Source: Nostocoides sp. HKS02 (GTDB taxonomy: Bacteria > Actinomycetota > Actinomycetes > Actinomycetales > Dermatophilaceae). From it: a stretch of 64,000 nucleotides of DNA. Below, one piece after another: positions 37,903-47,327 of the stretch. The notes below the pieces were generated by a model. It had not been told where the DNA came from. It worked only from the letters and a program-made list of their open reading frames with translations, and made no database searches. Where the stretch lies: assembly GCF_009707485.1 (NCBI RefSeq), contig NZ_CP046121.1, positions 2,666,001 to 2,730,000 on the forward strand, in the 5' to 3' direction. The translations under genes were made by a program, and so were the position numbers. The stretch's first letter is position 1; each line of letters opens with the position of its first letter.

Positions 37903-38229
37903 TCAGTTGAGGTAGTCGGCCAGCTCGCGGACGAGCTTCGGCTTGGGCATCGCCCCGACGAGGGTCTTGACGACCTCGCCGCCGACGTAGACGTTGAGCG
38001 TCGGGATGCCGGTGATGCCGTATCGGCTGCTCACCGCGAGGTTCTCGTCGGTGTTGAGCTTGACGATGTCGATCTTGTCGGCGTGCGCGATGGCCAGCTC
38101 CTCGAGGACCGGGGCGACGGCGCGACACGGGCCGCACCAGGGCGCCCAGAAGTCCACCAGGACCGGCTTGTCGTTCTGGAGGACGTCGGCCTCGAAGGTG
38201 GCGTCCGTGGTGTCCTTGATGGCTCCCAC
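37903..38229 (-). CDS. trxA: Thioredoxin
   Basis: A 108-residue thioredoxin with the redox motif FWAPWCGPCRAVAPVL and the cis-Pro segment GITGIPTLNVYVGG. It reduces cytoplasmic disulfides using TrxB. GTG start at 38229, with AAAGGAG seven bases upstream. It lies 87 bp downstream of trxB on the same strand. Confidence 0.97.
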   Translation of the reverse strand: MGAIKDTTDATFEADVLQNDKPVLVDFWAPWCGPCRAVAPVLEELAIAHADKIDIVKLNTDENLAVSSRYGITGIPTLNVYVGGEVVKTLVGAMPKPKLVRELADYLN

Positions 38230-38316
38230 TCGGGGGCTCCTTTCGGTGGTGCGGTTGGCGGGGGATCGTAGGCCGCGTGCTTGCAGGATCTCAGCACGCG
38301 GTGACAGCGGCGGGCC

Positions 38317-39321
38317 TCAGTGGGTGAGGGCGGGTTCGTCGATGAGGGCGGCGTCGGGAGCGGGGAGGCCAGCGTGCTCCCGGTCGGCAAGGAAGCGTTC
38401 GGCGTCGAGCGCCGCGGCGCACCCGGAACCGGCCGCCGTGATGGCCTGGCGGTACGTGTGGTCCACGAGGTCACCCGCGGCGAAGACGCCGGGCAGGTTG
38501 GTGTGGGTGGTGCGCCCGTCCACGAGCACGTACCCGTCGTCGTCGAGCGCGACGACGTCCTTGACGAGCTCGTTGCGGGGATCGTGGCCGATGGCGACGA
38601 ACAGGCCGGTCACCGGCAGCTCTCGGGTCTCGCCGGTGGTCGTGTCGCGCAGCGTGATGCCGGTGAGCTTGCTGTCGCCGTGGATGGCCTCGACGGCGGA
38701 GTTCCAGGCGAACCGGATCTTCTCGTTGGCCAGGGCGCGCTCGGCCATGATCTTGGACGCACGCAGCTCGTCGCGACGGTGGACGATGGTCACGGACCGG
38801 GCGAACTTGGTGAGGAAGGTTGCCTCCTCGACGGCGGAGTCGCCGCCACCCACGACCGCGATGTCCTGGTCGCGGAAGAAGAAGCCGTCACAGGTGGCGC
38901 ACCACGACACCCCGTGGCCGGAGAGCCGCTTCTCGTCGGGAAGCCCGAGCTCGCGGTAGGCCGAGCCCATCGCGAGGATCACGGCATACGCGCGGTAGGT
39001 CGTGCCCTCGGCGTCGACGACCGTCTTCACGTCGCCCTCGAGCGAGACGGACTCGACGTCGTCGGTGATGATCTGTGCACCGAACCGCTCGGCCTGGGCG
39101 CGCATGTTCTCCATGAGGTCGGGGCCCATGATGCCGTCGCGGAAGCCCGGGAAGTTCTCGACCTCGGTGGTGTTCATGAGGGCGCCGCCAGCGGTGACCG
39201 CACCCTCGAACAGCAGCGGCTGAAGGTTGGCGCGCGCCGCATAGACCGCCGCGGTGTACCCAGCGGGGCCGGAGCCGATGATGATCAGGTTGCGGATCTC
39301 TTCGGAAGCGGTGGTGCTCAC
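38317..39321 (-). CDS. trxB: Thioredoxin-disulfide reductase
   Basis: A 334-residue flavoenzyme that passes electrons from NADPH to thioredoxin. The FAD motif is [19 protein letters not shown], the redox-active pair lies in [11 protein letters not shown], the NADPH motif is [12 protein letters not shown] with [10 protein letters not shown], and the C-terminal [21 protein letters not shown] closes the FAD site. The trxB-trxA pair follows an anti-sigma and sigM gene, a conserved actinobacterial order. Confidence 0.97.
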   Translation of the reverse strand: MSTTASEEIRNLIIIGSGPAGYTAAVYAARANLQPLLFEGAVTAGGALMNTTEVENFPGFRDGIMGPDLMENMRAQAERFGAQIITDDVESVSLEGDVKTVVDAEGTTYRAYAVILAMGSAYRELGLPDEKRLSGHGVSWCATCDGFFFRDQDIAVVGGGDSAVEEATFLTKFARSVTIVHRRDELRASKIMAERALANEKIRFAWNSAVEAIHGDSKLTGITLRDTTTGETRELPVTGLFVAIGHDPRNELVKDVVALDDDGYVLVDGRTTHTNLPGVFAAGDLVDHTYRQAITAAGSGCAAALDAERFLADREHAGLPAPDAALIDEPALTH

Positions 39322-39458
39322 GCGGCTACAGCCCCTTGTGGTCGAAGCGGTGGTGCACCGCTACATACGGTGCCGATTGCTGCAACCGATCGTAGGGCCT
39401 GATTGTTCCGCCACGGGACCCGGCAGGCCGGTTGGCGCGGGGACAAACCAGGGACCGC

Positions 39459-40214
39459 TCAGCCGACGCGGATCGGGCCGGCCAGGACCGTGGTGGCCCC
39501 GGCGGTGCAGCCGCGTCCGACGGCATACGCCGTCTGGCCGGTGTCGCTGAGCGCGACGACCACGACAGCGGGCACCCCGTCGAAGGTGGCCAGGTCGGCC
39601 TGCATCCGGGCCGCGGGGTCGAGTCGCAGCGCGGCCAGGCACGGCGCCAGCCCCAGCGGGGTCGCCGCGGGGCCGAGGTGGGGTGACTCGGCGGACAGGG
39701 GTGCCAGCGGGGCACCCGGGTGGTCGAGGAAACCCTGGACCTGCGTCGCGAAGGCGCCCGAGGCGTATGCCGTGCCGCTGGCGTAGATGGTCACCGCCGG
39801 CGCCGGCGCCTTGGCCGAGGCGGGGCCACCCGCGGCGGAGTCGGCGACGGAGCCAGCTGACCCCGCCGAGGAGCTGTGCGTCGTGAGCGAGGCCATCCAG
39901 CTCGACCCCGTGGTGGAGAGCAGCGCGGGCACGCCGACGGCCGCCACCGCGGCCACAGCCGCAGCCAGCCCCAACCGCTGCCAGCGCGGCCGACGCCGCA
40001 GGGGAACCACGGTGGGGTCAGTGAACGGGCCGACTGGTTGGCTCGCGGACCGGCCGGACCGGGCGGACTGCTCGGCGGCGATCGAGGCGTTGATGCGCGC
40101 GACGAGGTCGGCCGGCATGGGGCCGGGGTCGGGCATGGCACCCAGCAGCGCCCGGATGCCCGTGGGGTCGTCGCGGTCGTCGGGTCCGTGCGGGGGCACG
40201 GGTGGGTTGCTCAC
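39459..40214 (-). CDS. Candidate transmembrane anti-sigma factor for SigM
   Basis: A protein of about 251 residues downstream of sigM. The cytoplasmic N-terminus has a Pro-rich stretch and a helix MPADLVARINASIAAEQSAR resembling the sigma-binding end of actinobacterial anti-sigma proteins. One membrane helix (RLGLAAAVAAVAAVGVPALL) follows, then an extracytoplasmic domain with Cys pairs CLAAL and RGCTAG. GGAGG precedes tandem GTG codons at 40217 and 40214; either may start. Position suggests it restrains SigM, but no zinc-binding HxxxCxxC motif is seen. Confidence 0.7.
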   Translation of the reverse strand: MSNPPVPPHGPDDRDDPTGIRALLGAMPDPGPMPADLVARINASIAAEQSARSGRSASQPVGPFTDPTVVPLRRRPRWQRLGLAAAVAAVAAVGVPALLSTTGSSWMASLTTHSSSAGSAGSVADSAAGGPASAKAPAPAVTIYASGTAYASGAFATQVQGFLDHPGAPLAPLSAESPHLGPAATPLGLAPCLAALRLDPAARMQADLATFDGVPAVVVVALSDTGQTAYAVGRGCTAGATTVLAGPIRVG

Positions 40215-40299
40215 CACAGCGACCTCCAGACGGCGGGAAACGGTGCTCGACACGTGCTGGTGCCGGCGATGTCACGGCAGAGGCGACATGGGTAGGACG

Positions 40300-40893
40300 T
40301 CACGGCTGCCCCGATGGTTCCCGCAGCAGCTCGGCCATGGCTTCGCGGCCCCTGCTGCAGCGCGACTTCACGGTGCCCTCGGCGACCTCGAGGACCGCGG
40401 CAGCCTCGGCTACCGACAACCCGTGCATGTCGACCAGGATCAGGGCCATCCGCTGGCCCTCGGGGAGCTGGTGGAGGGCCTGCCAGACGTCGAGGCGCAC
40501 CTCGGCGCTGGCCTGCGCGTCGTGCCGGTCGGCAAGGTCGAACTCGGGCAGCTGGCCCACCGGCTTCTCCTTGCGCAGACGGTCGAGGCAGGCGTTGACG
40601 ACGATGCGGTGCAGCCAGGTCGTGACCGCGGCATCACCGCGGTAGGACGAGGCCCGCCGGAAGGCCGAGATGAACGCGTCCTGGACGCAGTCGGCCGCGA
40701 GCTCGCGGTTGCCGGTCGTGCGCAGGGCCACTGCCCACATCCGGTTGCGGTGCCGGCGAAAGAGCTCGCCGAAGGCATCGGGATCGCCCTCGAGGTGCCG
40801 CCGCACCAGCTGCCGGTCGTCGAGGTCGCTCAGCGGGGAGGGTGGGGCGGAGCCTGCGGGCTCAGCGGGGTCGGCGGGGTCAGCACTGCGCAC
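40300..40893 (-). CDS. sigM: ECF RNA polymerase sigma factor SigM
   Basis: A 197-residue ECF sigma factor. Region 2 spans DPDAFGELFRRHRNRMWAVALR and CVQDAFISAFRRASSYRGDA with WLHRIVVNACLDRLR; region 4 has LHQLPEGQRMALILVDMHGL and VAEGTVKSRCSRGREAM. Neighbours trxB, trxA, pseudokinase and murJ match the SigM locus of mycobacteria and streptomycetes. It may respond to envelope or redox stress. A region of Pro/Ala codons at the N-terminus leaves the start uncertain. Confidence 0.9.
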   Translation of the reverse strand: MRSADPADPAEPAGSAPPSPLSDLDDRQLVRRHLEGDPDAFGELFRRHRNRMWAVALRTTGNRELAADCVQDAFISAFRRASSYRGDAAVTTWLHRIVVNACLDRLRKEKPVGQLPEFDLADRHDAQASAEVRLDVWQALHQLPEGQRMALILVDMHGLSVAEAAAVLEVAEGTVKSRCSRGREAMAELLREPSGQP

Positions 40894-40917
40894 GGATGCC
40901 GGTCCTCGCGTCGCGAC

Positions 40918-42918
40918 TCAGCGCGCCGAGACTTCGGCGAGCGTGGCGCGGAACCGGCCGCCCGGAGCCTGCGAGATCTTCGTGAACCACACGATGATGT
41001 ACTGCCCCGACACCGGACCACCCGGGTGAGCCAGCGTGATCGTGCCGGCCTTGCCCGAGGAGGCACCCACCGGCTTGGCGCCATCGAGGCTGCGGTTCGG
41101 GCCGACGTAGACGGTCAGGTCGGAGGCGGTGGGCAGGATGAGCTGCACGGAGCTCACCGCGCGCACCTGGCCGAGGTCGAGCAGGACGCCGACGCCCTTC
41201 TTGAGCCCCCCGAGGTTCGGGGTGGAGTAGCCCTCGGAGCTCCAGAACGTGCTGGGGTTGCCGTCGAAGACGCGCGGCGCCTCGCCGTTGCGCTCGGCGT
41301 TGTCACCCTCCGGGTCGAACCCGGTCGCGCTGAGGATCGGGATCGGCGCGGCTCCGGGGGCCGGGGCGCTGCTCGTCTGGCCCGATGGTCGGACGGTGGT
41401 GGGGGACCCGGTCACGGTCACCGTGGGCCGGGGTGTCGTGCCGAGGTCGAGGTGGGTCCCGGACCCGATCAACGATGCGCCCCACACCCCGAGGACGGCC
41501 ACGACGGCCAGGAAGCCCGCGATGATCACCAGGACCAGCTTGGACTGGTCGCGGGTCGGCGCCTCGGCGGTCTCCGGCGGAAGGAGGGGTAGCGGAGGCT
41601 CGATGGGCTCGTCGCCCTCGAGCAGGGCGTCGTCGAGGCTGATCCGGCGCTGCTCTGCGTGCTCCTGCGCAGCCTGGCGCTGCGCGCGGCGCTCGGCTGC
41701 CCGGTCAGCCGCCTTGTCCGCGGCCGCCTTGGCGAAGATGCCGACCTTCTGGGCGGCTGCGCCGGCAGCTTGCCCGGCTGCCTGGCCCGCAGTGCCGAGG
41801 GCGGAGCCCACCGAGGTGGCGGCCGCGGCGGCTGCGGCGGCGGTCGCCGCCGTCGCCGCAGGGCGGTCGGCGGACCCGGGCGCCTCAGGCGACTCCGGGG
41901 AGTCGGTGGATTCCGGTGAGTCGGGGGACGGCACGGGCAGCGTGGCGGTGGGCTCGATGGCCGGGGTGGGGCGGCTGGCGCCGGCTGCCTTCGCGGCCCC
42001 AGCGGCGCCCGCGGCGGCCCCAGCCGTGCCCACGGGGGCTCCGGCGGCGTCCGCCCCACCGGGACGTCGCGAGGCGGGCCGCAGGCCCTCCATCGGCAGG
42101 GCGATGGTCTTCTCGACGCCGCTGTCGGTGACCGGTCGCGCCCCACCCATGCCGGACACCTGGTTGGCGGACCACGGGGCGATCTGGGTGGCGAAGTCGC
42201 CCGGGGTGAGCGGGCCCTCGTCCTCGTTCAGGGTCAGTCGGCACAGCGCGTCGAGGTCGCCGGGTACGCCCGCGGCGATCTCGGAGGGCGCCGGCACGCC
42301 ACCGACGACTCGCGGCGCTGCCTCGAGGCCCGCCACGGTGCCCGGGAGGGGCCACCGGCTGGTGAGGGCGGCATACGCCACCGCGACGACGCCCACGGCG
42401 TCGGTGCGCGAGGCCTGCACGGAGTCGACGTCATCGACGCCCTCGAGGGCTGCTGCGGTGGCCACCCCACGCACCTTGATGGTGCCGTCGGAGCCGCGCA
42501 GGACGGCGCTCGGGGTGAGCACGAGGTGGTGCAGGCCCCGGGCGCGGGCGGCCTCGAGACCGGTGGCGCTCTCTCCGGCGATGCGGCGGACCTCCTCGGC
42601 GGGCAGGCCACCCTGCTCGAGGATGTGGGCCAGGGTCTGGGCGTCGTGGAGGGCTTCCTCGACGAAGAAGGCGATGCCTTCGGACCGCCCGACGTCGAGG
42701 ACCCGCACGAGGCGGTGGTTGTCGAGCCCGGCGACCCGGCGGGCGGCGTCGAGGACGGCGGGGGCGTGCGACTCGTGCTCCTCGAAGCAGACAACGACGA
42801 CGTCGCGCTCGAGGGTCAGGTCGTGGGCGGACCAGCGCTCGGCGCGCGGCAACTGCTCCAGGCGACGCTGCACGGCATACCGACCGCCCAGCACCGTCGA
42901 AGGGCCTACCCCGTGCAC
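40918..42918 (-). CDS. Membrane pseudokinase with C-terminal discoidin-like domain (MurJ-associated)
   Basis: A 666-residue protein. Residues 1-270 have a protein kinase fold (LGGRYAVQRRLEQLPRAERW), but the HRD...N catalytic loop is replaced by LHHLVLTPSAVL and the DFG by VRGVAT, so it is a pseudokinase. A long Ala/Pro/Glu-rich linker, one membrane helix (KLVLVIIAGFLAVVAVLGVWG) and a beta-sandwich of about 150 residues follow (PRVFDGNPSTFWSSEGY, typical of discoidin-like domains). In mycobacteria a comparable pseudokinase is fused to MurJ and binds FhaA; here it is a separate gene next to murJ. AGGAGG precedes the GTG at 42918. Confidence 0.88.
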   Translation of the reverse strand: MHGVGPSTVLGGRYAVQRRLEQLPRAERWSAHDLTLERDVVVVCFEEHESHAPAVLDAARRVAGLDNHRLVRVLDVGRSEGIAFFVEEALHDAQTLAHILEQGGLPAEEVRRIAGESATGLEAARARGLHHLVLTPSAVLRGSDGTIKVRGVATAAALEGVDDVDSVQASRTDAVGVVAVAYAALTSRWPLPGTVAGLEAAPRVVGGVPAPSEIAAGVPGDLDALCRLTLNEDEGPLTPGDFATQIAPWSANQVSGMGGARPVTDSGVEKTIALPMEGLRPASRRPGGADAAGAPVGTAGAAAGAAGAAKAAGASRPTPAIEPTATLPVPSPDSPESTDSPESPEAPGSADRPAATAATAAAAAAAATSVGSALGTAGQAAGQAAGAAAQKVGIFAKAAADKAADRAAERRAQRQAAQEHAEQRRISLDDALLEGDEPIEPPLPLLPPETAEAPTRDQSKLVLVIIAGFLAVVAVLGVWGASLIGSGTHLDLGTTPRPTVTVTGSPTTVRPSGQTSSAPAPGAAPIPILSATGFDPEGDNAERNGEAPRVFDGNPSTFWSSEGYSTPNLGGLKKGVGVLLDLGQVRAVSSVQLILPTASDLTVYVGPNRSLDGAKPVGASSGKAGTITLAHPGGPVSGQYIIVWFTKISQAPGGRFRATLAEVSAR

Positions 42919-42984
42919 ACTGCCTCCTGGGAAATCGCCGCGGGAATCACCGCTGGTGCCGGCCTCATCCTAGGGTGTGGCCAC

Positions 42985-44718
42985 TCACGACGGGCGCCGG
43001 CGGACGCGCCGCACAACTGGGTCGAGCAGCTGGCCGACCTCCTCGACCCGCATGACGTGGGCGAGGACGAGGGCCGCCACCACGAAGACGCCCCCGCCGA
43101 CGACCAGCTGGGTCAGCGCCCCCGACCAGCGCGTCGCGGCGAAGCCGGCGGCCCCGAGCAGCATCAGCACGACCCAGGTCAGCGCCGCCGCGACCAGTGA
43201 GGCCACGAACAGGCGCAGGTAGGTCCGCACGCTGCTGGACAGGTCGAGCGAGCCGAGCCTTCGGCGGAGCAGCACGAACCCCACGAGGGCCGCGACGAGG
43301 TTGCTCAGGGTCTGGCCGATGCCGACGACCACCCCGGTGTGGGCGGGGTCGACGACGGCTCCGACGAGGTTGGCGAGGGTGGCCACCACCGTGACGACGA
43401 CCTGCAGGTAGAACGGCGTCCTGGCGTCCTCGAACGCGTAGAACACCCGCTGGACGAGGTACAGCCACCCGAACGGCGCCAGCCCCACCATCATCGCGAT
43501 CATGACCTGACCGATGGCCCGGCTCTCGACGGCCGAGTTGTCGAAGAACGCCACCCGAGCCGCCTGCGTCCCCAGCAGCACCATCGCCACCGACCCCGGC
43601 ACCAGCAGCACGGCGGGCATGCGCAGCCCGCGGCTGAGGTCGGCCACCACGCCCGCGCGGTCGCCCTGGTGCGCCGCGTGCGAGAGCCGGGTGAACAGCG
43701 CCGTGACCAGCGAGACCGTGATGAGCGAGTGCGGGAGCATGAACAGCAGGAAGGCATAGCCGTATGCCGCGAGGCCGGCCCCGGACTGCCCGCGGACGTC
43801 GAGGAGGTGGCCGGCCCGCGTCATCACCTGGGACGTGACGACGTAGCCGAGCTGGCTGAGCGCCACCGCCGCGAAGGTCCAGCCGGCCACCCGGGACGCA
43901 CTGCGCAGACCCACGCCGCGGAACCCCCACACCGGTCGGTACCGGAAACCGCTGGCCCGCAGGGGCAGCCACAGGGCGACGGCCTGGGCGGCCACCCCGA
44001 GAGTCGAGGTCCCGGCCAGCACCCAGACCATCTGGGGCGTCCAGCCGCTCACGGGCACCTTGCTGGAGAAGCTGGCCTGGAACCACAACAGCCCGGCGAT
44101 GGCCACGATGTTGGCCAGGGCCGGCGCCCACATGTAGGCCGCGAACTGGCCGCGGGCGTTGAGGACCTGGCCGAAGAGCGTGTAGAGCCCGTAGAACAGG
44201 ACCTGGGGCAGGCAGATGAAGGCGAACGCCGTCGCGAGCCCCAGGGCGTGGGAGTCCCAGCCGTGCGTGGCGAAGATCCGCACGAGCAGCGGTGACGCGA
44301 GGGTCGCCACCACGGTGGCCGCGACGAGGATCGTCAGCGAGAGGGTGAGCAGGCGGTTGACGAACCGGTGGCCGCCGTCGTCGTGGCTGGCCGCCTTGGT
44401 GATCTGCGGGACGAGGACGGCGTTGAGCACGCCACCGGCAAGCAGCAGGTAGAACTGGTTCGGCAGGGTGTTGGCCACCTGGAACGCGTCGGCGGAGAGC
44501 CCGATGCCAAGCGTGCCGCCGAGCAGCGCCGCCCTGGCGAAGCCCAGCACCCGGGAGACCACCGTGCCGGCGGCCATGACCGCGCTGGACCGGGCGAGGC
44601 TCGCCTCGGAGCTGCGGGCGCCGGCAGACCTTGCTGAGCCGGGTGCGCCTGAGGAGCTCGGGGAGCTAGGTGAGCCAGGTGAGCCAGGTGAGCCAGGTGC
44701 GCCTGAGGAGTCGGTCAT
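42985..44718 (-). CDS. murJ: Lipid II flippase MurJ
   Basis: A 577-residue MOP-superfamily flippase that moves lipid II across the membrane. About 14 helices are predicted; family marks are AAGTVVSRVLGFARAALLGG, PNQFYLLLAGGVLNAVLVPQ and the RxxYAFED loop (VFYAFEDARTPF). The N-terminal 40 residues are a Gly/Ser/Pro repeat from 9-bp DNA repeats at about 44650-44700. The ATG at 44718 overlaps the stop of the DUF6049 gene (ATGA). The pseudokinase gene follows 66 bp downstream. Confidence 0.95.
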   Translation of the reverse strand: MTDSSGAPGSPGSPGSPSSPSSSGAPGSARSAGARSSEASLARSSAVMAAGTVVSRVLGFARAALLGGTLGIGLSADAFQVANTLPNQFYLLLAGGVLNAVLVPQITKAASHDDGGHRFVNRLLTLSLTILVAATVVATLASPLLVRIFATHGWDSHALGLATAFAFICLPQVLFYGLYTLFGQVLNARGQFAAYMWAPALANIVAIAGLLWFQASFSSKVPVSGWTPQMVWVLAGTSTLGVAAQAVALWLPLRASGFRYRPVWGFRGVGLRSASRVAGWTFAAVALSQLGYVVTSQVMTRAGHLLDVRGQSGAGLAAYGYAFLLFMLPHSLITVSLVTALFTRLSHAAHQGDRAGVVADLSRGLRMPAVLLVPGSVAMVLLGTQAARVAFFDNSAVESRAIGQVMIAMMVGLAPFGWLYLVQRVFYAFEDARTPFYLQVVVTVVATLANLVGAVVDPAHTGVVVGIGQTLSNLVAALVGFVLLRRRLGSLDLSSSVRTYLRLFVASLVAAALTWVVLMLLGAAGFAATRWSGALTQLVVGGGVFVVAALVLAHVMRVEEVGQLLDPVVRRVRRRPS

Positions 44719-46807
44719 GGGCGAGCCTTCCGGGGCAGGGGCTCTGCCGGTCGGGAGCGGGGGCGTCGGGTGAACGAGCGGACGATGCCGAGCACCAGGA
44801 TGATCCCGGCGAGGCCGCCGAGCACCCAGTAGACCCAGTCGCCCGTCGGGGTCACCCGAACCTGCACGTCGGCACCCTGCCCGATGACCGTGCCGTCAGG
44901 AGTGGTCAGGGTGGTGCGCAGCGGGACCACGCCGGCGGCGAGGGCCGTGACCCCGACGTTGACCGTGGCCTTGCTGTTGGCCCCGATCCGCACCACGGGG
45001 GGCTGGCTGTCGATGCGCAGTCGCGGGTTGGACGCCTCGACCGTGAGCTTGACGTCGCGGACCGGCACGTCGAGGCCGTTGGTCACGGTGATCTGGAGCC
45101 GGCCGGTGTCGGCGAGGAAGTTGATGGTGCTGGCGGAGACCTTGACCGCGGTGGTCGTCTGCTGGGCGGCGGCGAGGATCCGCCCGTTGACGGTGTTCCA
45201 GGCGACGGGCGAGGAGCGCCAGCGGGTCGAGGCCAGCTGTTCGGCGGACCGGGCCCAGACCCGGGCGAAGCGGGCTCCGTCCTCGCGGACCTGGGCGACC
45301 CCTCGCACCGTGCGCAGCGTCTGTTCGAGGCCGGACATCCGGGCCGGGGTCAGGATGGCCGGGCTGGCCGCGAGCTGCGGGTTCGCCGGCTTGGTCACGG
45401 GCGCCGCCGCGCTCGGCACCGCCGTGCGCGCGGACGCGAGCTCGGCGTTCGTCGTCGTGGGGACGAGCCAGGGGACGCTCGCCGCGGCGGCGAAGAAGGC
45501 CTTCGCGGTGTCCGGGTCGGGGTTGAACGTCCGGGGCGCGGCCACCAGCAGGGTCCGGCCCTGGGTGCCGGGGAGCTCGTTGAGGATGGCCGCCGACTCC
45601 GCGATGAACTGCTGGGCACTCAGGGCGCCCTCGGACGGGGACGTGGTGCGGGTCAGCAGCGCGCTGAGCCCGTCGTCGTAGGCGAGCAGCGGCAGTCCGC
45701 TGGTGCTGCGCTGGGCGGCACCGGGCGTGGCACCGACGCCCCCCGAGCGGCTCGACGCGGGCGTCACCTGTCCGGCGAGCGGTGGGGTGCGGTACAACGC
45801 CCGCAGGCCGGCCTCGGTGCTCGTCGTGGATCCGCCGTCGGCGGGCCAGGCCACGTCCGCGCGGCCGCCGAGCGCGTCGGCCACGGTCGCGGCCCGGCCG
45901 ATCAGCGTCGCCATGAGCGACTGGCCTTCGCCGGACCCGGTCAGCGTCCCCACGTCGGCATCGGTGTCGGGAAGCACCCAGGGTGTATGCCGTGCGGCAC
46001 CCGTGGTGATCCGCGCCTCCGTCGTGGCCCGCAGCACGGACTCCTGGGTCGTCGTGGGCACGGTGTCGACCGAGGCGGGCAGCAGCGAGGGCGTCAGCGT
46101 CGGGTCGACCGCCCAGGTCACGGGCGCGTCCGACGTCGCGTCGAGCACCCGGCTGAGACGTGACTGTGGCCCGAGGGCCTGGGCCCAGGCGACCTCGCGG
46201 TCGGGGCCGTCCTGCGCGAAGAGGTTCGGGTCGGGGTCGAGGGTCAACGGGGCGGCCCAGGCGATCGACATCGGTTGGTACTGCTTGAGCCGCTGGTACC
46301 CGACGAAGGTGCGCAGGCTCGTGCCGCCCGTCTCGATGCTGAGCGGCAGGGCTCCGTAGGTCGAGGGGCCCCGCCCAGCCAGACCAGCCACGGTGATCTT
46401 GAACGGCGCCGAGGCGCCGGGGGTCAGGGCGGACGACAGGGCGGTGCGACCGACCTCGGCGCCCTCGGCCGGCCCGGTGGCCGTGGCCCACTCGCGCACC
46501 TCGTCGCGGTTGAGGTTCACCTCGCGCGCGACCAGGCGGATCACCGGCTTGGGCAGGGCGGTGGCCGTGGCGTTGTGGATGACCCCCGAGATCACGAGCT
46601 TGGTGCCGGGGAGCACCACGGCGGGGCTCACCGACGCGAGCTCCAAGGTCACGCCCGACGTCACCGCGGGGGTCGTCGCGGGCAGGGCGCCGGGGGGTCC
46701 GCGGGCAGGTGCTCGGGCAGCGCCGGAACGGCGAACGCCGTCGTCGCGAGCAGCGGCACGCTGAGCAGCGCCGACGTGACCACGCGGCAGACAACGGGAA
46801 GGCGCAT
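44715..46807 (-). CDS. DUF6049 family secreted membrane protein; frame broken at a G run (46692-46697)
   Basis: A large extracytoplasmic protein of about 697 residues with a C-terminal membrane helix (YWVLGGLAGIILVLGIVRSF), matching the DUF6049 family found between NUDIX and murJ genes. The main frame lacks a start with a signal peptide. In the neighbouring frame a good signal peptide begins at ATG 46807 (MRLPVVCRVVTSALLSVPLL), and one additional G in the run of six at 46692-46697 joins the two. That ATG overlaps the NUDIX stop by one base, supporting this start. The protein may act in peptidoglycan assembly with MurJ; biochemical function is unknown. Confidence 0.82.
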
Positions 46808-47292
46808 CAGCCGTCCCCGTGGAGGCGCGCCCACGCCTGCCGCGCGATGCGTCGTTCGTTGGGGAAGGTGAGGTGCTCGTGCGCCTCGCGCAGCGGCAGC
46901 CACGCCACGTCGACCGCCTCGTGGTCGGGGTCGTTGTCGATGGTCAGGTGGCCGCCGGTGGCCTCGAGGAGGTAGTGGTGCACGTACTTGTGGATGCGCC
47001 GGTCGCTGGTCGCGAACCAGTAGTCGATGGTGCCGAGCTCGGTCAGCACCCGGCCCTCGATGCCGGTCTCCTCGGCGACCTCGCGGGCCGCGGTCTGCTG
47101 GAGCGTCTCGCCGAGCTCCATGTGTCCCTTGGGCAGGCACCACTCGATGCGGCCGGCCCGGTTGCGGCGCGCGATGACCGCGATCCGCGCCTCGCCGTCG
47201 TGCACGTCGACGACGATTCCCCCTGCGGAGCGCTCCTCCACCGCGGGCAGGCGCCGGGCGAGCCGCTCCGGGTCGCGTGCAGGGGAGGTCAC
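46807..47292 (-). CDS. NUDIX hydrolase (MutT4-like)
   Basis: A 161-residue NUDIX pyrophosphohydrolase. The NUDIX box is complete: G(5x)E(7x)REVAEETGI in GHMELGETLQQTAAREVAEE. Preceding strands RSAGGIVVDV and LPKGHM are typical. Homologues at this locus lie next to pcnA and murJ. The substrate is unknown. It is divergent from pcnA with only 35 bp between starts and overlaps the DUF6049 start. Confidence 0.92.
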   Translation of the reverse strand: MTSPARDPERLARRLPAVEERSAGGIVVDVHDGEARIAVIARRNRAGRIEWCLPKGHMELGETLQQTAAREVAEETGIEGRVLTELGTIDYWFATSDRRIHKYVHHYLLEATGGHLTIDNDPDHEAVDVAWLPLREAHEHLTFPNERRIARQAWARLHGDG

Positions 47293-47327
47293 CCCGCCAC
47301 TCTAACGACGCCCTACCCTTGACCCTC

